A stretch of 64,000 nt of DNA from Frankiaceae bacterium (GCA_035556555.1 DATMES010000046.1:1-64000); one strand, 5' to 3'; counted from the first letter of the stretch, positions 1 to 8,639 are shown. Translations and numbers: made by a program. The notes: generated by a model not told the origin, from the sequence alone.

Positions 1-1163
1 GATCTGTCGTGTTCGTCGAGGGCGTCCGTACGCCGTTCGGCAAGGCCGGCTCGCTGTACAGCGAGACCCGTGCCGACAACCTCGTCGTCAACTGCATCCG
101 CGAGTTGCTTCGGCGGCATCCCGACCTGCCGCCCGAGCGGATCGGAGAGGTCGCGATCGCGGCCACCACCCAGATCGGCGACCAGGGGCTGACCATCGGG
201 CGTACGGCGGCCCTGTTGGCCGGCCTTCCGCAGACCGTGCCCGGCTACGCCATCGACCGGATGTGCGCGGGCGCGATGACCGCGGTCACCAACACCGCGT
301 CGGGCATCGCCTTCGGCGCCTACGACGTCGCCATCGCCGGCGGCGTCGAGCACATGGGCCGCCACCCGATGGGCGAGGGCGTCGATCCGAACCCCCGCAT
401 CATCAGCGAACGCCTCGTGGACCCGTCCGCGCTCGTCATGGGCGCCACCGCCGAGAACCTCCACGACCGCGCCCCCGACATCACCCGCGAGCGTTGCGAC
501 GCGTTCGCCGCGACGAGCCAGGCCAGGGCCAAGGCGGCGTACGACGCCGGCGTCATCCAGCGCGACCTCGTGCCGATCGCGACGTGGTCCGAGGGCGGCT
601 GGGGCCTCGCGACGGCCGACGAGCCGATGCGCCCTGGCACCACGCCCGACGACCTCGCGAAGCTCAAGACGCCGTTCCGCCCGCACGGCCGCGTCACCGC
701 GGGCAACGCCGCCGGCATCAACGACGGCGCCACCGCCTGCCTCGTCACCGCCGAGGAGACGGCGCACGAGCTCGGGCTGACGCCGAGGATGCGGCTCGTC
801 GGGTACGCGTTCGCTGGCGTCGAGCCCGAGGTCATGGGCGTCGGCCCGATCCCGTCGACCGAGAAGGCACTGCGGCGCACCGGCCTGTCGATCGACGACA
901 TCGGGGCGTTCGAGCTGAACGAGGCGTTCGCCGTCCAGGTCCTCGCGTTCCTCGACCACTTCGGCATCAAGGACGACGACGAGCGCGTCAACCCGTACGG
1001 CGGCGCCATCGCCTACGGCCACCCCCTCGCGTCGAGCGGCGTGCGGCTCATGACGCAGCTCGCGCGGCAGTTCGAGGCCGACCCGTCCATCCGCTACGGC
1101 ATCACCGCCATGTGCGTCGGCATCGGCATGGGCGGCACCGTCATCTGGGAGAACGTGCGATGA
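1..1163 (+). CDS. fadA: Acetyl-CoA C-acyltransferase (thiolase), 5' end cut by window
   Basis: Catalyses thiolytic cleavage of 3-ketoacyl-CoA, the last step of beta-oxidation. The reading frame is open to base 1 and the visible protein begins S-V-V-F-V-E-G-V-R-T-P-F-G-K, the usual thiolase N-terminus, so only a few residues are missing. The acyl-accepting Cys lies in DRMCAGAMTA (about residue 86 from the GTG at 9), the His in AIAYGHPLASSG (about 338) and the second Cys in AMCVGIGMGGT (about 369), so the active site is complete. The TGA overlaps the ATG of the next gene (ATGA at 1160-1163), which indicates translational coupling to the multifunctional beta-oxidation protein. Family assignment is secure; chain-length preference cannot be read. 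Confidence 0.93.
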   Translation, partial: SVVFVEGVRTPFGKAGSLYSETRADNLVVNCIRELLRRHPDLPPERIGEVAIAATTQIGDQGLTIGRTAALLAGLPQTVPGYAIDRMCAGAMTAVTNTASGIAFGAYDVAIAGGVEHMGRHPMGEGVDPNPRIISERLVDPSALVMGATAENLHDRAPDITRERCDAFAATSQARAKAAYDAGVIQRDLVPIATWSEGGWGLATADEPMRPGTTPDDLAKLKTPFRPHGRVTAGNAAGINDGATACLVTAEETAHELGLTPRMRLVGYAFAGVEPEVMGVGPIPSTEKALRRTGLSIDDIGAFELNEAFAVQVLAFLDHFGIKDDDERVNPYGGAIAYGHPLASSGVRLMTQLARQFEADPSIRYGITAMCVGIGMGGTVIWENVR

Positions 1164-3232
1164 GCTACGAAGAGGTCGTCACCGAGGCCAAGCTGCGCTG
1201 GGTCTCCGTACCAGCCGGCGACATCGCGCTGATCACGCTGGACAACGGGTTCGACCACACGAAGCCGAACACGTTCGGCGAGGGCGGCCTGCGATCCCTC
1301 GACGCCGCGCTCGACGAGGCGCACGCGCGTCCGGGCCTTGCCGCCGTCGCCGTCACGGGCAAGCCGTTCGTCTTCGCCGTGGGCGCGGACCTCGGCGGCG
1401 TACCGGAGATCCCCGACCGCGAGACGGCGCTCACCGTCGGCCGCGAGGGGCACCGCGTCTTCCGGCGCCTCCGTGACTCCGAGGTGCCGACGTTCGCGCT
1501 CGTCAACGGCGCCGCGCTCGGCGGCGGCCTGGAGCTCGCGCTGCACTGCCACTACCGCACGATCTCCTCCGGCGCGGCGGCCGTCGCGCTGCCCGAGTGC
1601 TTCCTCGGCCTCATCCCCGGCTGGGGCGGCACGCAGCTGCTCCCCCAGCTCATCGGCGCCGACAAGGCCCTGCAGGTCATCGTCGACAACGCCCTCGCGC
1701 AGAACAAGATGCTCAAGGGCCCCCAGGCGTTCGCGCTGGGGATCGCCGACGTGATGTACGAGCCCGCCGACTTCCTCGAGCGTTCGCTGGAGTGGGTCTC
1801 GGCGGTGCTCGCCGGAGAGGTGACCGTCCAGCGCCCCCACGTCGACACCGGCGAGGCGTGGACCGAGGCGGTCGCGCGGACGCGGGCCGGGCTCGACGCG
1901 CGGATCCACGGCGCGGCCCCGGCTCCGTACAGGGCGCTCGACCTCGTCGGCCTCGCGCGCACGGCTGACCTGACAGAGGGCTTCGCCGCCGAGGACGAGG
2001 CGCTGGCCGACCTGATCTTCTCCGACGAGCTGCGTTCGGGCCTCTACGCCTTCGACCTCACGCAGAAGCGCGCCAAGCGCCCGGTCGGCGCGCCCCGCGA
2101 GGGAGCCCGCGCGATCACCAAGGTCGGCGTCGTCGGCGCGGGGCTCATGGCGTCGCAGCTCGGGCTGCTGTTCGCACAGCGGCTCGAGGTGCCCGTCGTC
2201 TTGACCGACGTGGACCAGGCGCGCGTCGACAAGGGCGTCGGCTGGGTGCACGAGCAGATCGACGGCCTGCTGACCAAGGGCCGCGTCAACGCCGACAAGG
2301 CCAACCGGCTCAAGGCGCTCGTCACGGGCTCGCTGTCGAAGGACGCGTTCCGCGACGCGGACTTCGTCATCGAGGCGGTGTTCGAGGAGCTGAAGGTCAA
2401 GCAGCAGGTGTTCGCGGAGTGCGAGGAGGTCGTACGCCCCGACTGCGTCCTCGCGACCAACACGTCCTCGCTGTCCGTCACCGCGATGGCGTCGCAGCTG
2501 CAACACCCCGAGCGCGTCGTCGGCTTCCACTTCTTCAACCCGGTCGCGGTGCTGCCGCTGCTCGAGATCGTGCGCGCCGAGCAGACCGACGACGCGACGC
2601 TGGCGACGGCGTTCGCGGTGGCGAAGACGTTGAAGAAGTCGGCGGTGCTGGTGAAGGACGCGCCGGCGTTCGTCGTCAACCGGCTCCTCACCCGCTTCAT
2701 GGGCGAGGTCACGAAGGCCGTCGACGAGGGCACGCCGTTCTCCGTCGCGGACACCGCTCTGGACCCGCTCGGGCTGCCGATGAGCCCGTTCCTGCTGCTC
2801 GCGCTCGTCGGCCCCGCGGTCGCGCTGCACGTCGCGGAGACGATGCACGAGGCGTACCCCGACCGTTACTACGTCTCCCCCAACCTCGCCCGCCTCGTCG
2901 CGGCGAAGAAGCCCGGCATCTACACGTGGGGGCCCGAAGGGCAGCAGGTCGATCCGGAGGTCGCGGCGATGTTCTCGCCGCCCGCGGACGCGGTGCCGCT
3001 GACCGCGGAGCAGGTACGCGAGCGCGCCCTGTCGGCGATGGCCGAGGAGATCTCGATCATGCTCGACGAGGGCGTGGTCGCCGAGGCGCAGGACATCGAC
3101 CTGTGCCTGCTGCTGGGCGCGGGGTGGCCGTTCTGGCTCGGCGGCATCACGCCGTACCTCGACCGTTCCGGCATCAGCGAGAAGGTCACAGGCAAGCGCT
3201 TCCTCCCGAACGGCCTCGCCTCACCCGCCTGA
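1160..3232 (+). CDS. fadB: Fatty-acid oxidation complex alpha subunit: enoyl-CoA hydratase / 3-hydroxyacyl-CoA dehydrogenase
   Basis: 690-residue bifunctional enzyme that hydrates enoyl-CoA and oxidises the 3-hydroxyacyl-CoA with NAD, feeding the thiolase encoded just upstream. Residues about 1-190 are a crotonase fold (NGAALGGGLELAL oxyanion segment; PECFLGLIPGWGGT). From about 320 there is an NAD-binding domain (KVGVVGAGLMASQLG, then GFHFFNPVAVLPLLEIV) and from about 503 the C-terminal 3HCDH domain (FVVNRLLTRFMGEV). The NAD loop reads GAGLMASQ instead of the common GAGxMGxG, seen in many actinobacterial FadB. The start is the ATG overlapping the thiolase stop; an in-frame opening extends upstream but lies inside the thiolase gene. 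The 3' end overlaps the converging adenylyltransferase-like gene by 12 bases. Confidence 0.93.
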   Translation: MSYEEVVTEAKLRWVSVPAGDIALITLDNGFDHTKPNTFGEGGLRSLDAALDEAHARPGLAAVAVTGKPFVFAVGADLGGVPEIPDRETALTVGREGHRVFRRLRDSEVPTFALVNGAALGGGLELALHCHYRTISSGAAAVALPECFLGLIPGWGGTQLLPQLIGADKALQVIVDNALAQNKMLKGPQAFALGIADVMYEPADFLERSLEWVSAVLAGEVTVQRPHVDTGEAWTEAVARTRAGLDARIHGAAPAPYRALDLVGLARTADLTEGFAAEDEALADLIFSDELRSGLYAFDLTQKRAKRPVGAPREGARAITKVGVVGAGLMASQLGLLFAQRLEVPVVLTDVDQARVDKGVGWVHEQIDGLLTKGRVNADKANRLKALVTGSLSKDAFRDADFVIEAVFEELKVKQQVFAECEEVVRPDCVLATNTSSLSVTAMASQLQHPERVVGFHFFNPVAVLPLLEIVRAEQTDDATLATAFAVAKTLKKSAVLVKDAPAFVVNRLLTRFMGEVTKAVDEGTPFSVADTALDPLGLPMSPFLLLALVGPAVALHVAETMHEAYPDRYYVSPNLARLVAAKKPGIYTWGPEGQQVDPEVAAMFSPPADAVPLTAEQVRERALSAMAEEISIMLDEGVVAEAQDIDLCLLLGAGWPFWLGGITPYLDRSGISEKVTGKRFLPNGLASPA

Positions 3233-3748
3233 CGCGACGAGCCACTCCCTCGCCGTCTCGGACAGCAGAGGCAGGACGAGCGCGCGGTCGGCCAGGTCCT
3301 TCGGGCGCGGGTCCTTGCTCTTGTAGAGCAGCTGCACCTCGGGTACGAGCACGCGGTCGCCCAGCGACGCGATCGGGCGGCGTACACGCGGGTCGCGGCG
3401 GTAGACCCAGTCGTCGCCGTCGCTGTCCTCCAGCATGAGCTGGAACGCCCACGGCTCCCCCGGCGTACGCCGGCACCACACGTCGTGCGCCGTCGCGACG
3501 TCGGACGTCCACGGCCGCAGCGTCCCCGGCGGGTCGGCGACGTGCAGGTCCCAGGCCGCGAGGTGCGCGCGGACGGCCGCCTGGTCGCGCCGCAGCACGC
3601 TGACGTCGATGTCGGCGTGGTCCCGCGTCTGCCGCCCGAGGAACGCGTCCAGCGGACACCCGCCCGCCAGCCACCACGGCACGTCGAACGCCTCCAGCAC
3701 CGCCGCCATCTCGTCAGGCGTCAGTGGTGCCCAGTCGCCGAGGCTCAC
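3221..3748 (-). CDS. Aminoglycoside adenylyltransferase-like nucleotidyltransferase
   Basis: 175-residue protein of the aminoglycoside 2''-adenylyltransferase-like type. It shows WWLAGGCPLDAFLGRQTRDHADIDV, where GG and the D-x-D of ADIDV form the pol-beta nucleotidyltransferase metal site, and a later VQLLYKSKDPRPKD segment typical of this family. Start is GTG at 3748. It is the last gene of the minus-strand run that begins at 11119 and the third nucleotidyltransferase-fold protein of the locus. It may act on an aminoglycoside, or modify the product of the upstream biosynthetic genes; the sequence does not decide. Its 3' end overlaps fadB convergently. Confidence 0.75.
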   Translation of the reverse strand: MSLGDWAPLTPDEMAAVLEAFDVPWWLAGGCPLDAFLGRQTRDHADIDVSVLRRDQAAVRAHLAAWDLHVADPPGTLRPWTSDVATAHDVWCRRTPGEPWAFQLMLEDSDGDDWVYRRDPRVRRPIASLGDRVLVPEVQLLYKSKDPRPKDLADRALVLPLLSETAREWLVASGG

Positions 3749-4043
3749 CGCCCGCGCGGCCCGTCGAACACAGCCCCCTGGGTGGGCCGAAGCCGAAGCC
3801 CTCGTCGACGTCGTACGGCCGCGCGAACACCTCCAGTCCCGACACCCGCGCGCGCCCGCGACGCCGTCAACGCGACCTCGGCCGCTTCGTCGGCGTCTCG
3901 CAGCGCCCGAGCAGCACGCGCTCCTCGAGCGCGGCGGGACCCGCGTAGCCCTCCTCGGTCCATCTGCACCAGAGCTTCACGCCGTAGATGGCCCGACCGG
4001 TCACAGTGGTGCGCATCAGCGAGTCGATCTCGTCCGCGTCCAC
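3714..4043 (-). pseudogene. Broken small gene, DUF4288-like, with two apparent frameshifts
   Basis: No single frame covers the space between the thymidylate-kinase-like gene and the adenylyltransferase-like gene, but coding sense is clear when frames are joined. A GTG at 4043 opens a frame containing TGRAIYGVKLWCRWTEEG and EERVLLGR, resembling the start of DUF4288 proteins. Coding then continues one frame over with RDADEAAEVALTASRAR, and in a third frame with SGLEVFARPYDVDEGFGFG, ending at a TGA at 3714-3716 inside the next gene. Either two indels have killed the gene, or there are two sequencing errors in very GC-rich DNA. The family assignment is from remembered motif shape, not a search. 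Confidence 0.45.
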
Positions 4044-4052
4044 GCCCGGACG

Positions 4053-4628
4053 CTAGCGCGGCGAACGGCTGCCGAGGTGAGCGCGTACCGCGGCCGTCGC
4101 GACCGTGACGACCTCGTCGAGGGGACGCGCGGCGTCCACGACGACCCAGTCGTGGGCCACGGCGGCGGCGCGGAGGTACCGCGTACAGGCCTCGATGAAG
4201 GTGGTCTCGGCCTCGGACGACACCTCTGTCGTCGTCAGCCGGCGCGCGAGGGCGGTCTCGGGGTCGACGTCCAGGAGAAGCACCAGGGAAGGCGCGGGGA
4301 GACGGGCCACGACGTCGTCGGGCAGCGGGTAGAGGTCCTTGACGTGCCACCACATCTTGGCGCTCTCGACGTACCTGTCGTAGACGGCCGGCGGCACGCC
4401 GGCGTCGGCGTGTCTCAGCAGCTCGCTGCCGAGCGCCAGCGACCGTGCCACGTCGGCGCCGCGCTCACCGAACGCCGTCCGCGCGGCGTCGACGCGCGCC
4501 ATGACCTCCGGGGAGAACGGCTGCACCTTGCGGGCGCTCCAGCCGAGGGCACGCGCCAGCTCGGCGACCACGGTCGACTTCCCTGCGCCGTCGATGCCGG
4601 TGACCTCGACGAGCCCGGTGTCGCTCAT
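4053..4628 (-). CDS. Thymidylate kinase-like P-loop kinase
   Basis: 191 residues with a Walker A loop near the N-terminus (GIDGAGKST, residues 11-19), a DRY segment (YDRYVESAKMWWHVKDLYP) and a LID-like DPETALARRL stretch, all in dTMP kinase order. The segment after DRY does not match the AYQG-type region of housekeeping Tmk, so this is a divergent member that may phosphorylate another nucleotide or metabolite. It sits inside the putative biosynthetic operon and overlaps the upstream HD gene by four bases, arguing for a pathway role over general dTTP supply. Whether a second, canonical tmk exists elsewhere cannot be seen here. Confidence 0.8.
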   Translation of the reverse strand: MSDTGLVEVTGIDGAGKSTVVAELARALGWSARKVQPFSPEVMARVDAARTAFGERGADVARSLALGSELLRHADAGVPPAVYDRYVESAKMWWHVKDLYPLPDDVVARLPAPSLVLLLDVDPETALARRLTTTEVSSEAETTFIEACTRYLRAAAVAHDWVVVDAARPLDEVVTVATAAVRAHLGSRSPR

Positions 4629-5257
4629 CCGGCGTCGTCCCCGGTCTCCTCGCGGAGCCCCTCGACGAACGCCGTGACCGTGGCGGTGCGACGGACGGCG
4701 ATCTCGCGCGCGGCGTCCGTGTGCATCAGGTCGGCGAGCCGTCCGAGCTTCTCCTCGACGTGCTTCGCCAAGCCGTCCGCCACCGCGTCCCGCGGGGGGC
4801 CGTCGGGGTCGGGACGATGCTCGCCGAGCCAGAGGAACGCCCGGGCGACGCCGACGTACCCGAGTGCGTCGAGGTTGTCGGCGTCGTCGAGAACCATGCC
4901 GACCGGCGACTTCGGCTCGGTCAGCTTGCTGAAACGCCGGCTCGCCACCGCCTCGGCGACCGTCGCCACGTCCGCGTCGGGCAGGTCACGCAGAGCCACG
5001 CGCACTGCCGCCGCCGACCTGAGCTCGTGGTCCGCGCGGCCGGGCCCGCTGTCGTAGCCGATGTCGTGGAACAACGCCGCGAGGACGCAGAGACGCGCGT
5101 CGGCGCCGGCCTCACCCGAGAGGCGGTTCGCCCATCGCGCGACGCGCAGCGCGTGACCGATGTCGTGGCAGCCGACCGGCGTGCCGTACCCCGCCACGAG
5201 CACCGGCCGGTACGACGCGAACAGCGCATCCGGCAACGTGCGGTCAGCCAACCGCAT
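4625..5257 (-). CDS. HD-domain metal-dependent phosphohydrolase-like protein
   Basis: 210 residues with the HD-domain metal ligands in order: His in CHDIGHALRVARWANRL, the HD pair in AALFHDIGYDSG, and a helical region containing DDADNLDALGY that could supply the last Asp. HD proteins of this size are usually phosphohydrolases or phosphodiesterases acting on nucleotides or phosphorylated small molecules. Its start lies within the end of the kinase gene upstream (14-base overlap) and its stop overlaps the thymidylate-kinase-like start, so it is translationally coupled to both. The substrate is unknown; hydrolysis of a nucleotidylated or phosphorylated intermediate made by neighbours is plausible. 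Confidence 0.82.
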   Translation of the reverse strand: MRLADRTLPDALFASYRPVLVAGYGTPVGCHDIGHALRVARWANRLSGEAGADARLCVLAALFHDIGYDSGPGRADHELRSAAAVRVALRDLPDADVATVAEAVASRRFSKLTEPKSPVGMVLDDADNLDALGYVGVARAFLWLGEHRPDPDGPPRDAVADGLAKHVEEKLGRLADLMHTDAAREIAVRRTATVTAFVEGLREETGDDAG

Positions 5258-6077
5258 ACCCGGCTCCGTCCATGGCGACCCCGTCCCTGATCCAGTCGAG
5301 CCGGGGGTTCGGGCGTCCTTCGAAGAACGCCCCCAGCGTCGCGGCGTAGTAGACCACCAGGAACGACGTCAGCGCTCCGTCCGCGACGTGCCTGGCGGCC
5401 TCGTCGCCGTAGCCGGCGAGCAGGTCGCCGGTCGGCCACCGGGCCGCGTCGAACGCGTTCGGCTCGGCGAAGCGCAGGCCGAGCCGGATCTTCGCCCAGT
5501 CCTCCGCCGGATGGCCCCAGCGCGCGTGCTCCCAGTCCAGCGCGACGAGGCCGGTCGTCGTCTCGACGAGGTTGGCGGGGCCGAAGTCCCCGTGCACCAG
5601 GCGGGGCGGACCGGCCACGACGAGCTCCCCCAGCGCGGCGTCGCCCCACCGCTCGAGAGCCCGCGCGAGCGCCTCGTCGACCCCGGCGACGAGGCGTACG
5701 GCATGGCCGAACCGCGACGACAACGCCGCGACCGGGTCCTCGAAGACGAACCGTCCGTCGAGCGACCCCCACCACGGACCGGTCGTCGCGTGCACCTCGC
5801 GGAGCAGCTCGCCGGCGGCCCGCGCCGCCTCGCCGCCCGGCCGTAGCGGCGTGCCGTGGACCCAGCGGTACGCGAGGTGGTCGCCGGCGTCGTCGGACCA
5901 CGTTCCCACGACCTCGGGGGCGGAGCCGGCGACCGCGCGGGCGGCCACGCGCTCGTTCGCGTGCCCGGAGCCCCAGCACTTCAGCGCCTCGGTGTCCGCG
6001 GCCGCGAAGTGCTTGACCGCGACGTCGTCGTCTCCGCCGTGGCCGCGCCGGGGCGTCGTCTGCCGCGCGGTCACCAT
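5244..6077 (-). CDS. Aminoglycoside phosphotransferase (APH)-family kinase
   Basis: 277 residues of the APH/choline-kinase fold. The Brenner motif is intact (LVHGDFGPANLVE, catalytic Asp), followed by the metal-binding LVALDWEHARWGHPAEDWAK, and the N-lobe Lys probably lies in VAVKHFAA. Such kinases phosphorylate hydroxyls on small molecules and serve either in resistance or in biosynthesis. The gene overlaps the SDR gene upstream by 7 bases and the HD gene downstream by 14, so it belongs to the same coupled operon. With the adenylyltransferase-like gene at 3221 this could be self-protection; a biosynthetic role is equally possible. Confidence 0.85.
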   Translation of the reverse strand: MVTARQTTPRRGHGGDDDVAVKHFAAADTEALKCWGSGHANERVAARAVAGSAPEVVGTWSDDAGDHLAYRWVHGTPLRPGGEAARAAGELLREVHATTGPWWGSLDGRFVFEDPVAALSSRFGHAVRLVAGVDEALARALERWGDAALGELVVAGPPRLVHGDFGPANLVETTTGLVALDWEHARWGHPAEDWAKIRLGLRFAEPNAFDAARWPTGDLLAGYGDEAARHVADGALTSFLVVYYAATLGAFFEGRPNPRLDWIRDGVAMDGAGYAVG

Positions 6078-6781
6078 GGCAGGTCCTCGCCGCCCGTCGT
6101 CACGAAACGGCCGTTCAGCGTCTCGCGCGAGCGGGTCAGCAACGCCACCAGGTCGCGTGCGGCGTCGGCGGCCGAGCGAGGCGCCGCGTCGCCGCCCATG
6201 TCGGTACGCAGCCAGCCCGGGTCCACCGCGACGGCGGTGCGGCCGAGCGGCGCGAGCTCGGCCGCGAGCTTGCGCGTGACCATGTTCAGCGCGGCCTTCG
6301 AGACGGCGTACCCGACGCTGCCGGGATCGGACGCGAGGGCCAGCGAGCCGCGTGACGACGAGACGTTCACGACGACGGCGCCAGGTCCGAGCAGCGGCAG
6401 GAACGCCTGCGCCGCCAGCGCCGGGCCGACGACGTTGACGTCGAGCAGCACCCGTAGCGCGGCACCCGACAGGTCACCCGCCGGACCCTTGCTCTCCGCG
6501 CGGGGCAGTCCGGGCGCGACGTTGACGGCCCCGCAGTTGACGACGAGGTCCAGGGTGTCCACCGCGGCGGCCACCTCCGCTCCCGCGGCGCGGATCGAGT
6601 CCGCGTCCGCGTAGTCGAGCCGGACGGCGACGGCGCCCGCGGGCGCGTCGCCGCCGGACCGCGTCGTCCCGACGACCAGCCGGACGCCGCGCTCCAGCAG
6701 CTCGGTCACCAGCGCGTGGCCCAGCCCGCGGTTGGCGCCTGTCACCAGCGCGGCGCGAGGCCAGCCCGGCGGCTCCGTCAT
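6071..6781 (-). CDS. Short-chain dehydrogenase/reductase
   Basis: 236-residue classical SDR: the cofactor loop is TGANRGLG near residue 15, the active-site Ser lies in NVSSSRGSLAL and the Tyr-Lys pair in GYAVSKAALNM. PGWLRTDMGG follows as the usual substrate-loop segment, and the C-terminus (RFVTTGGEDLPW) is complete. The ATG at 6781 overlaps the end of the nucleotidyltransferase gene upstream (ATGA). An NAD(P)-dependent oxidoreductase inside the operon fits a tailoring step on the pathway product, but the substrate is not inferable. Confidence 0.88.
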   Translation of the reverse strand: MTEPPGWPRAALVTGANRGLGHALVTELLERGVRLVVGTTRSGGDAPAGAVAVRLDYADADSIRAAGAEVAAAVDTLDLVVNCGAVNVAPGLPRAESKGPAGDLSGAALRVLLDVNVVGPALAAQAFLPLLGPGAVVVNVSSSRGSLALASDPGSVGYAVSKAALNMVTRKLAAELAPLGRTAVAVDPGWLRTDMGGDAAPRSAADAARDLVALLTRSRETLNGRFVTTGGEDLPW

Positions 6782-7635
6782 GTCCTGACGAACGTCGGCG
6801 CGCCGGCGTCGACCCACTCGGCGAGGGACTCCACCAGGGCGCGCGCGGTCGCGAGCTGGGGGAACGCCGGCACCATCCCGTCGGCGGCGTACGCGAGGCA
6901 GCCGCGCGCGAGCGCGACGGCCGCGGTGAACGGGTCGCCGTCGCCGAGCGGGCTCGGGAAGAGCCCGGGCACCAGCCCGTCCATGTCGTACGGCAGGTCC
7001 CCGGCCACGATGGCCCGCTCGGCCAGCGACATGCGCCACTTCGTGTTCGGGTTGACGTGCCCGCCCACGGCGAGCGCGGCGTCCAGCGCGAACTCGGCGA
7101 CGAGCCGGGTGCCGTACAGCGCCGTCCAGTACTCGCCCATCGACAGCATCGCGATGACGTCTTCCGCCGACGCCGCGCACGAGATGACCGAACGCAGGCC
7201 GACGTACAGGTGGGTCAGGTCCGCGGCGGTCTCGCGACGCACCGCGTCCGAGAGCGGTCCCGGCGCCAGCGCGCGGTCGCGGTACAGCGTGTGCATGCAG
7301 CGCAGCGCGGCGGGTGACGGATAGGGCGTCCGCAGCGCCGCCCGGTCCGGATCGGTCAGCAGGACGCTCAGCGACTCGGGGAAGTCGCTGTAGTCGGCAA
7401 CGCGGACGACGTGGCATTCGACGCCGGCCGCGCCGACGCGCGCGGGAGCCGGCGCGACTGGCGCCTCGCCGCCGGCCACGAAGCAGTACAGGTCGACGTC
7501 TGACGTGATCGTGCCGACGTCGTCGGCGAGCGAGCCACCGATGTACACGTCGCAGGGCCCGACCGTGCGCCTGGCGACGTCGACGAGCGCCGCCTCGTCG
7601 ACGCCCCAGAACTCGAGGAGCTGGGTCGTCAGCAC
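6778..7635 (-). CDS. Nucleotidyltransferase-fold protein without RRE domain (paralogue of 9927-11018)
   Basis: 285 residues from the GTG at 7635. The pol-beta signature is present: IGGSLADDVGTITSDVDLY (GS at 34-35, D-x-D at 46-48); the third carboxylate may be the Glu of VECHVV. The helical half resembles the nucleotidyltransferase at 9927-11018, e.g. FALDAALAVGGHVNPNTKW against SLVDAFLAARGVTSPKLFKW, so the two are probably ancient paralogues. This copy lacks the C-terminal RRE-like extension. It overlaps the epimerase stop by 7 bases and the SDR start by 4. Inferred role: nucleotidyl transfer in the same pathway, perhaps on a small molecule or after the RRE-bearing enzyme has acted. Confidence 0.8.
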   Translation of the reverse strand: MLTTQLLEFWGVDEAALVDVARRTVGPCDVYIGGSLADDVGTITSDVDLYCFVAGGEAPVAPAPARVGAAGVECHVVRVADYSDFPESLSVLLTDPDRAALRTPYPSPAALRCMHTLYRDRALAPGPLSDAVRRETAADLTHLYVGLRSVISCAASAEDVIAMLSMGEYWTALYGTRLVAEFALDAALAVGGHVNPNTKWRMSLAERAIVAGDLPYDMDGLVPGLFPSPLGDGDPFTAAVALARGCLAYAADGMVPAFPQLATARALVESLAEWVDAGAPTFVRT

Positions 7636-8639
7636 GCGCGCGTCACCGGCGCGGCGACAGGTGCCCGGCGGTCGAGCGTGGCCCGCTCGGCGGCCAGGAG
7701 CGACCACGCGATCGTCCGGCACGGCTCGTAGCCGAGGTCCGCCCTGATCGCGCTCGTGTCGACGGACTTGCCGACACGCTCCGGCAGCGGGATGCCGCGC
7801 TCGGCACAGCGGCCGACGAGACCGGGCAACGCCTCCTCCAGCACGCCGGGGAGGTCGGTGCCGAGCCGCTCCCGCTGGCCGCGCGACAGCGAGAGGTCGG
7901 ACGCGACGCAGTACGCGGGCCGCGGCACGGTGTCGGCGAGCATGACCCGTACGACCGCCTGGCACGCGTCGAGGACGTCGAGCCCCGTCGACAGCTTGCG
8001 GAGCTGGTAGTCGTGCTCCGAGGGATAGAAGAAGCGCCCGAACCTCAGCGCCGTCGCGACGATCGGCGTCCGCAGCCGCACCTCGTCGAGCAGGCGCTCG
8101 GTCGCGATCTTCGTGAAGTCGTAGATGTCCTCGGGAGCGAGCGGTGTCTCCTCGTCGAGGACGCGTGCCGCGCCCGCCGGTGACCCGGCGCCGTACACCG
8201 ACGTCGAGCTCGCGGCGACGACGCGCGCGACGCCGGCGCGTTCGCACTCCCTGAGCAGCCGGCTCGTCCCGCCGACGTTGACCTGCCAGAAGTCCTGCCG
8301 CGAGTGGCCACCCGCGAGGTGCGCGCCGTGCAGGGCGGCCAGGTGGATCACGCAGTCGATCCCGTCGAGCCGGCCCTCGAGGCTGGTGCCCCGCGCCAGG
8401 GCGGTCTGGACGAACTCGACCCCGCGCTTCGGGGCAGGGACGACGGAGTCGAGCACGCGGACGCGGTGGCCGGTCTCGGCGAGGACCGTCGCGAGCCACG
8501 ACCCGAGCCGGCCCGACCCCCCCACGATCGCGACGCGCAGCGGCACCGCCGCGGCCAGCAACGTGACCCACTCGAGGTCCACCTGTGCCGACGTGACACC
8601 CCACACGTCCCTGGTGGGCGAGGCGGCTACCCACGGCAT
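7629..8639 (-). CDS. NAD-dependent epimerase/dehydratase family protein
   Basis: 336 residues in an extended-SDR layout. The glycine-rich loop is VAIVGGSGRLGSWLA, IDCVIHLAALHG is typical of the family, and the Ser/Tyr/Lys catalytic set is AASSTSVYG and IYDFTKIATE. About 30 residues precede the Rossmann domain, which is unusual. An in-frame GTG three codons upstream (8648) is possible, but the ATG at 8639 has GAGG at a better distance. It follows the MFS gene by 19 bases and overlaps the second nucleotidyltransferase. Relatives act on nucleotide sugars or reduce aldehydes/ketones, so a tailoring role in the operon is likely; the substrate is unknown. Confidence 0.85.
   Translation of the reverse strand: MPWVAASPTRDVWGVTSAQVDLEWVTLLAAAVPLRVAIVGGSGRLGSWLATVLAETGHRVRVLDSVVPAPKRGVEFVQTALARGTSLEGRLDGIDCVIHLAALHGAHLAGGHSRQDFWQVNVGGTSRLLRECERAGVARVVAASSTSVYGAGSPAGAARVLDEETPLAPEDIYDFTKIATERLLDEVRLRTPIVATALRFGRFFYPSEHDYQLRKLSTGLDVLDACQAVVRVMLADTVPRPAYCVASDLSLSRGQRERLGTDLPGVLEEALPGLVGRCAERGIPLPERVGKSVDTSAIRADLGYEPCRTIAWSLLAAERATLDRRAPVAAPVTRAC

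Noticed and set aside
263-1159. Long in-frame extension of the fadB reading frame upstream through the thiolase gene
   Set aside because: The translated extension is almost pure Arg/Gly/Pro, an out-of-frame shadow; the crotonase domain begins at the ATG at 1160.
1094-2848. 584-codon minus-strand open frame opposite fadB
   Set aside because: Low-complexity, Arg/Glu/Asp-rich antisense frame typical of very GC-rich DNA; it fully overlaps a well-supported gene.
3221-6077. Reading the APH kinase and adenylyltransferase-like gene as a plain aminoglycoside resistance cassette
   Set aside because: They are embedded in a larger overlapping operon with no integron or transposon features, so a pathway role is at least as likely.
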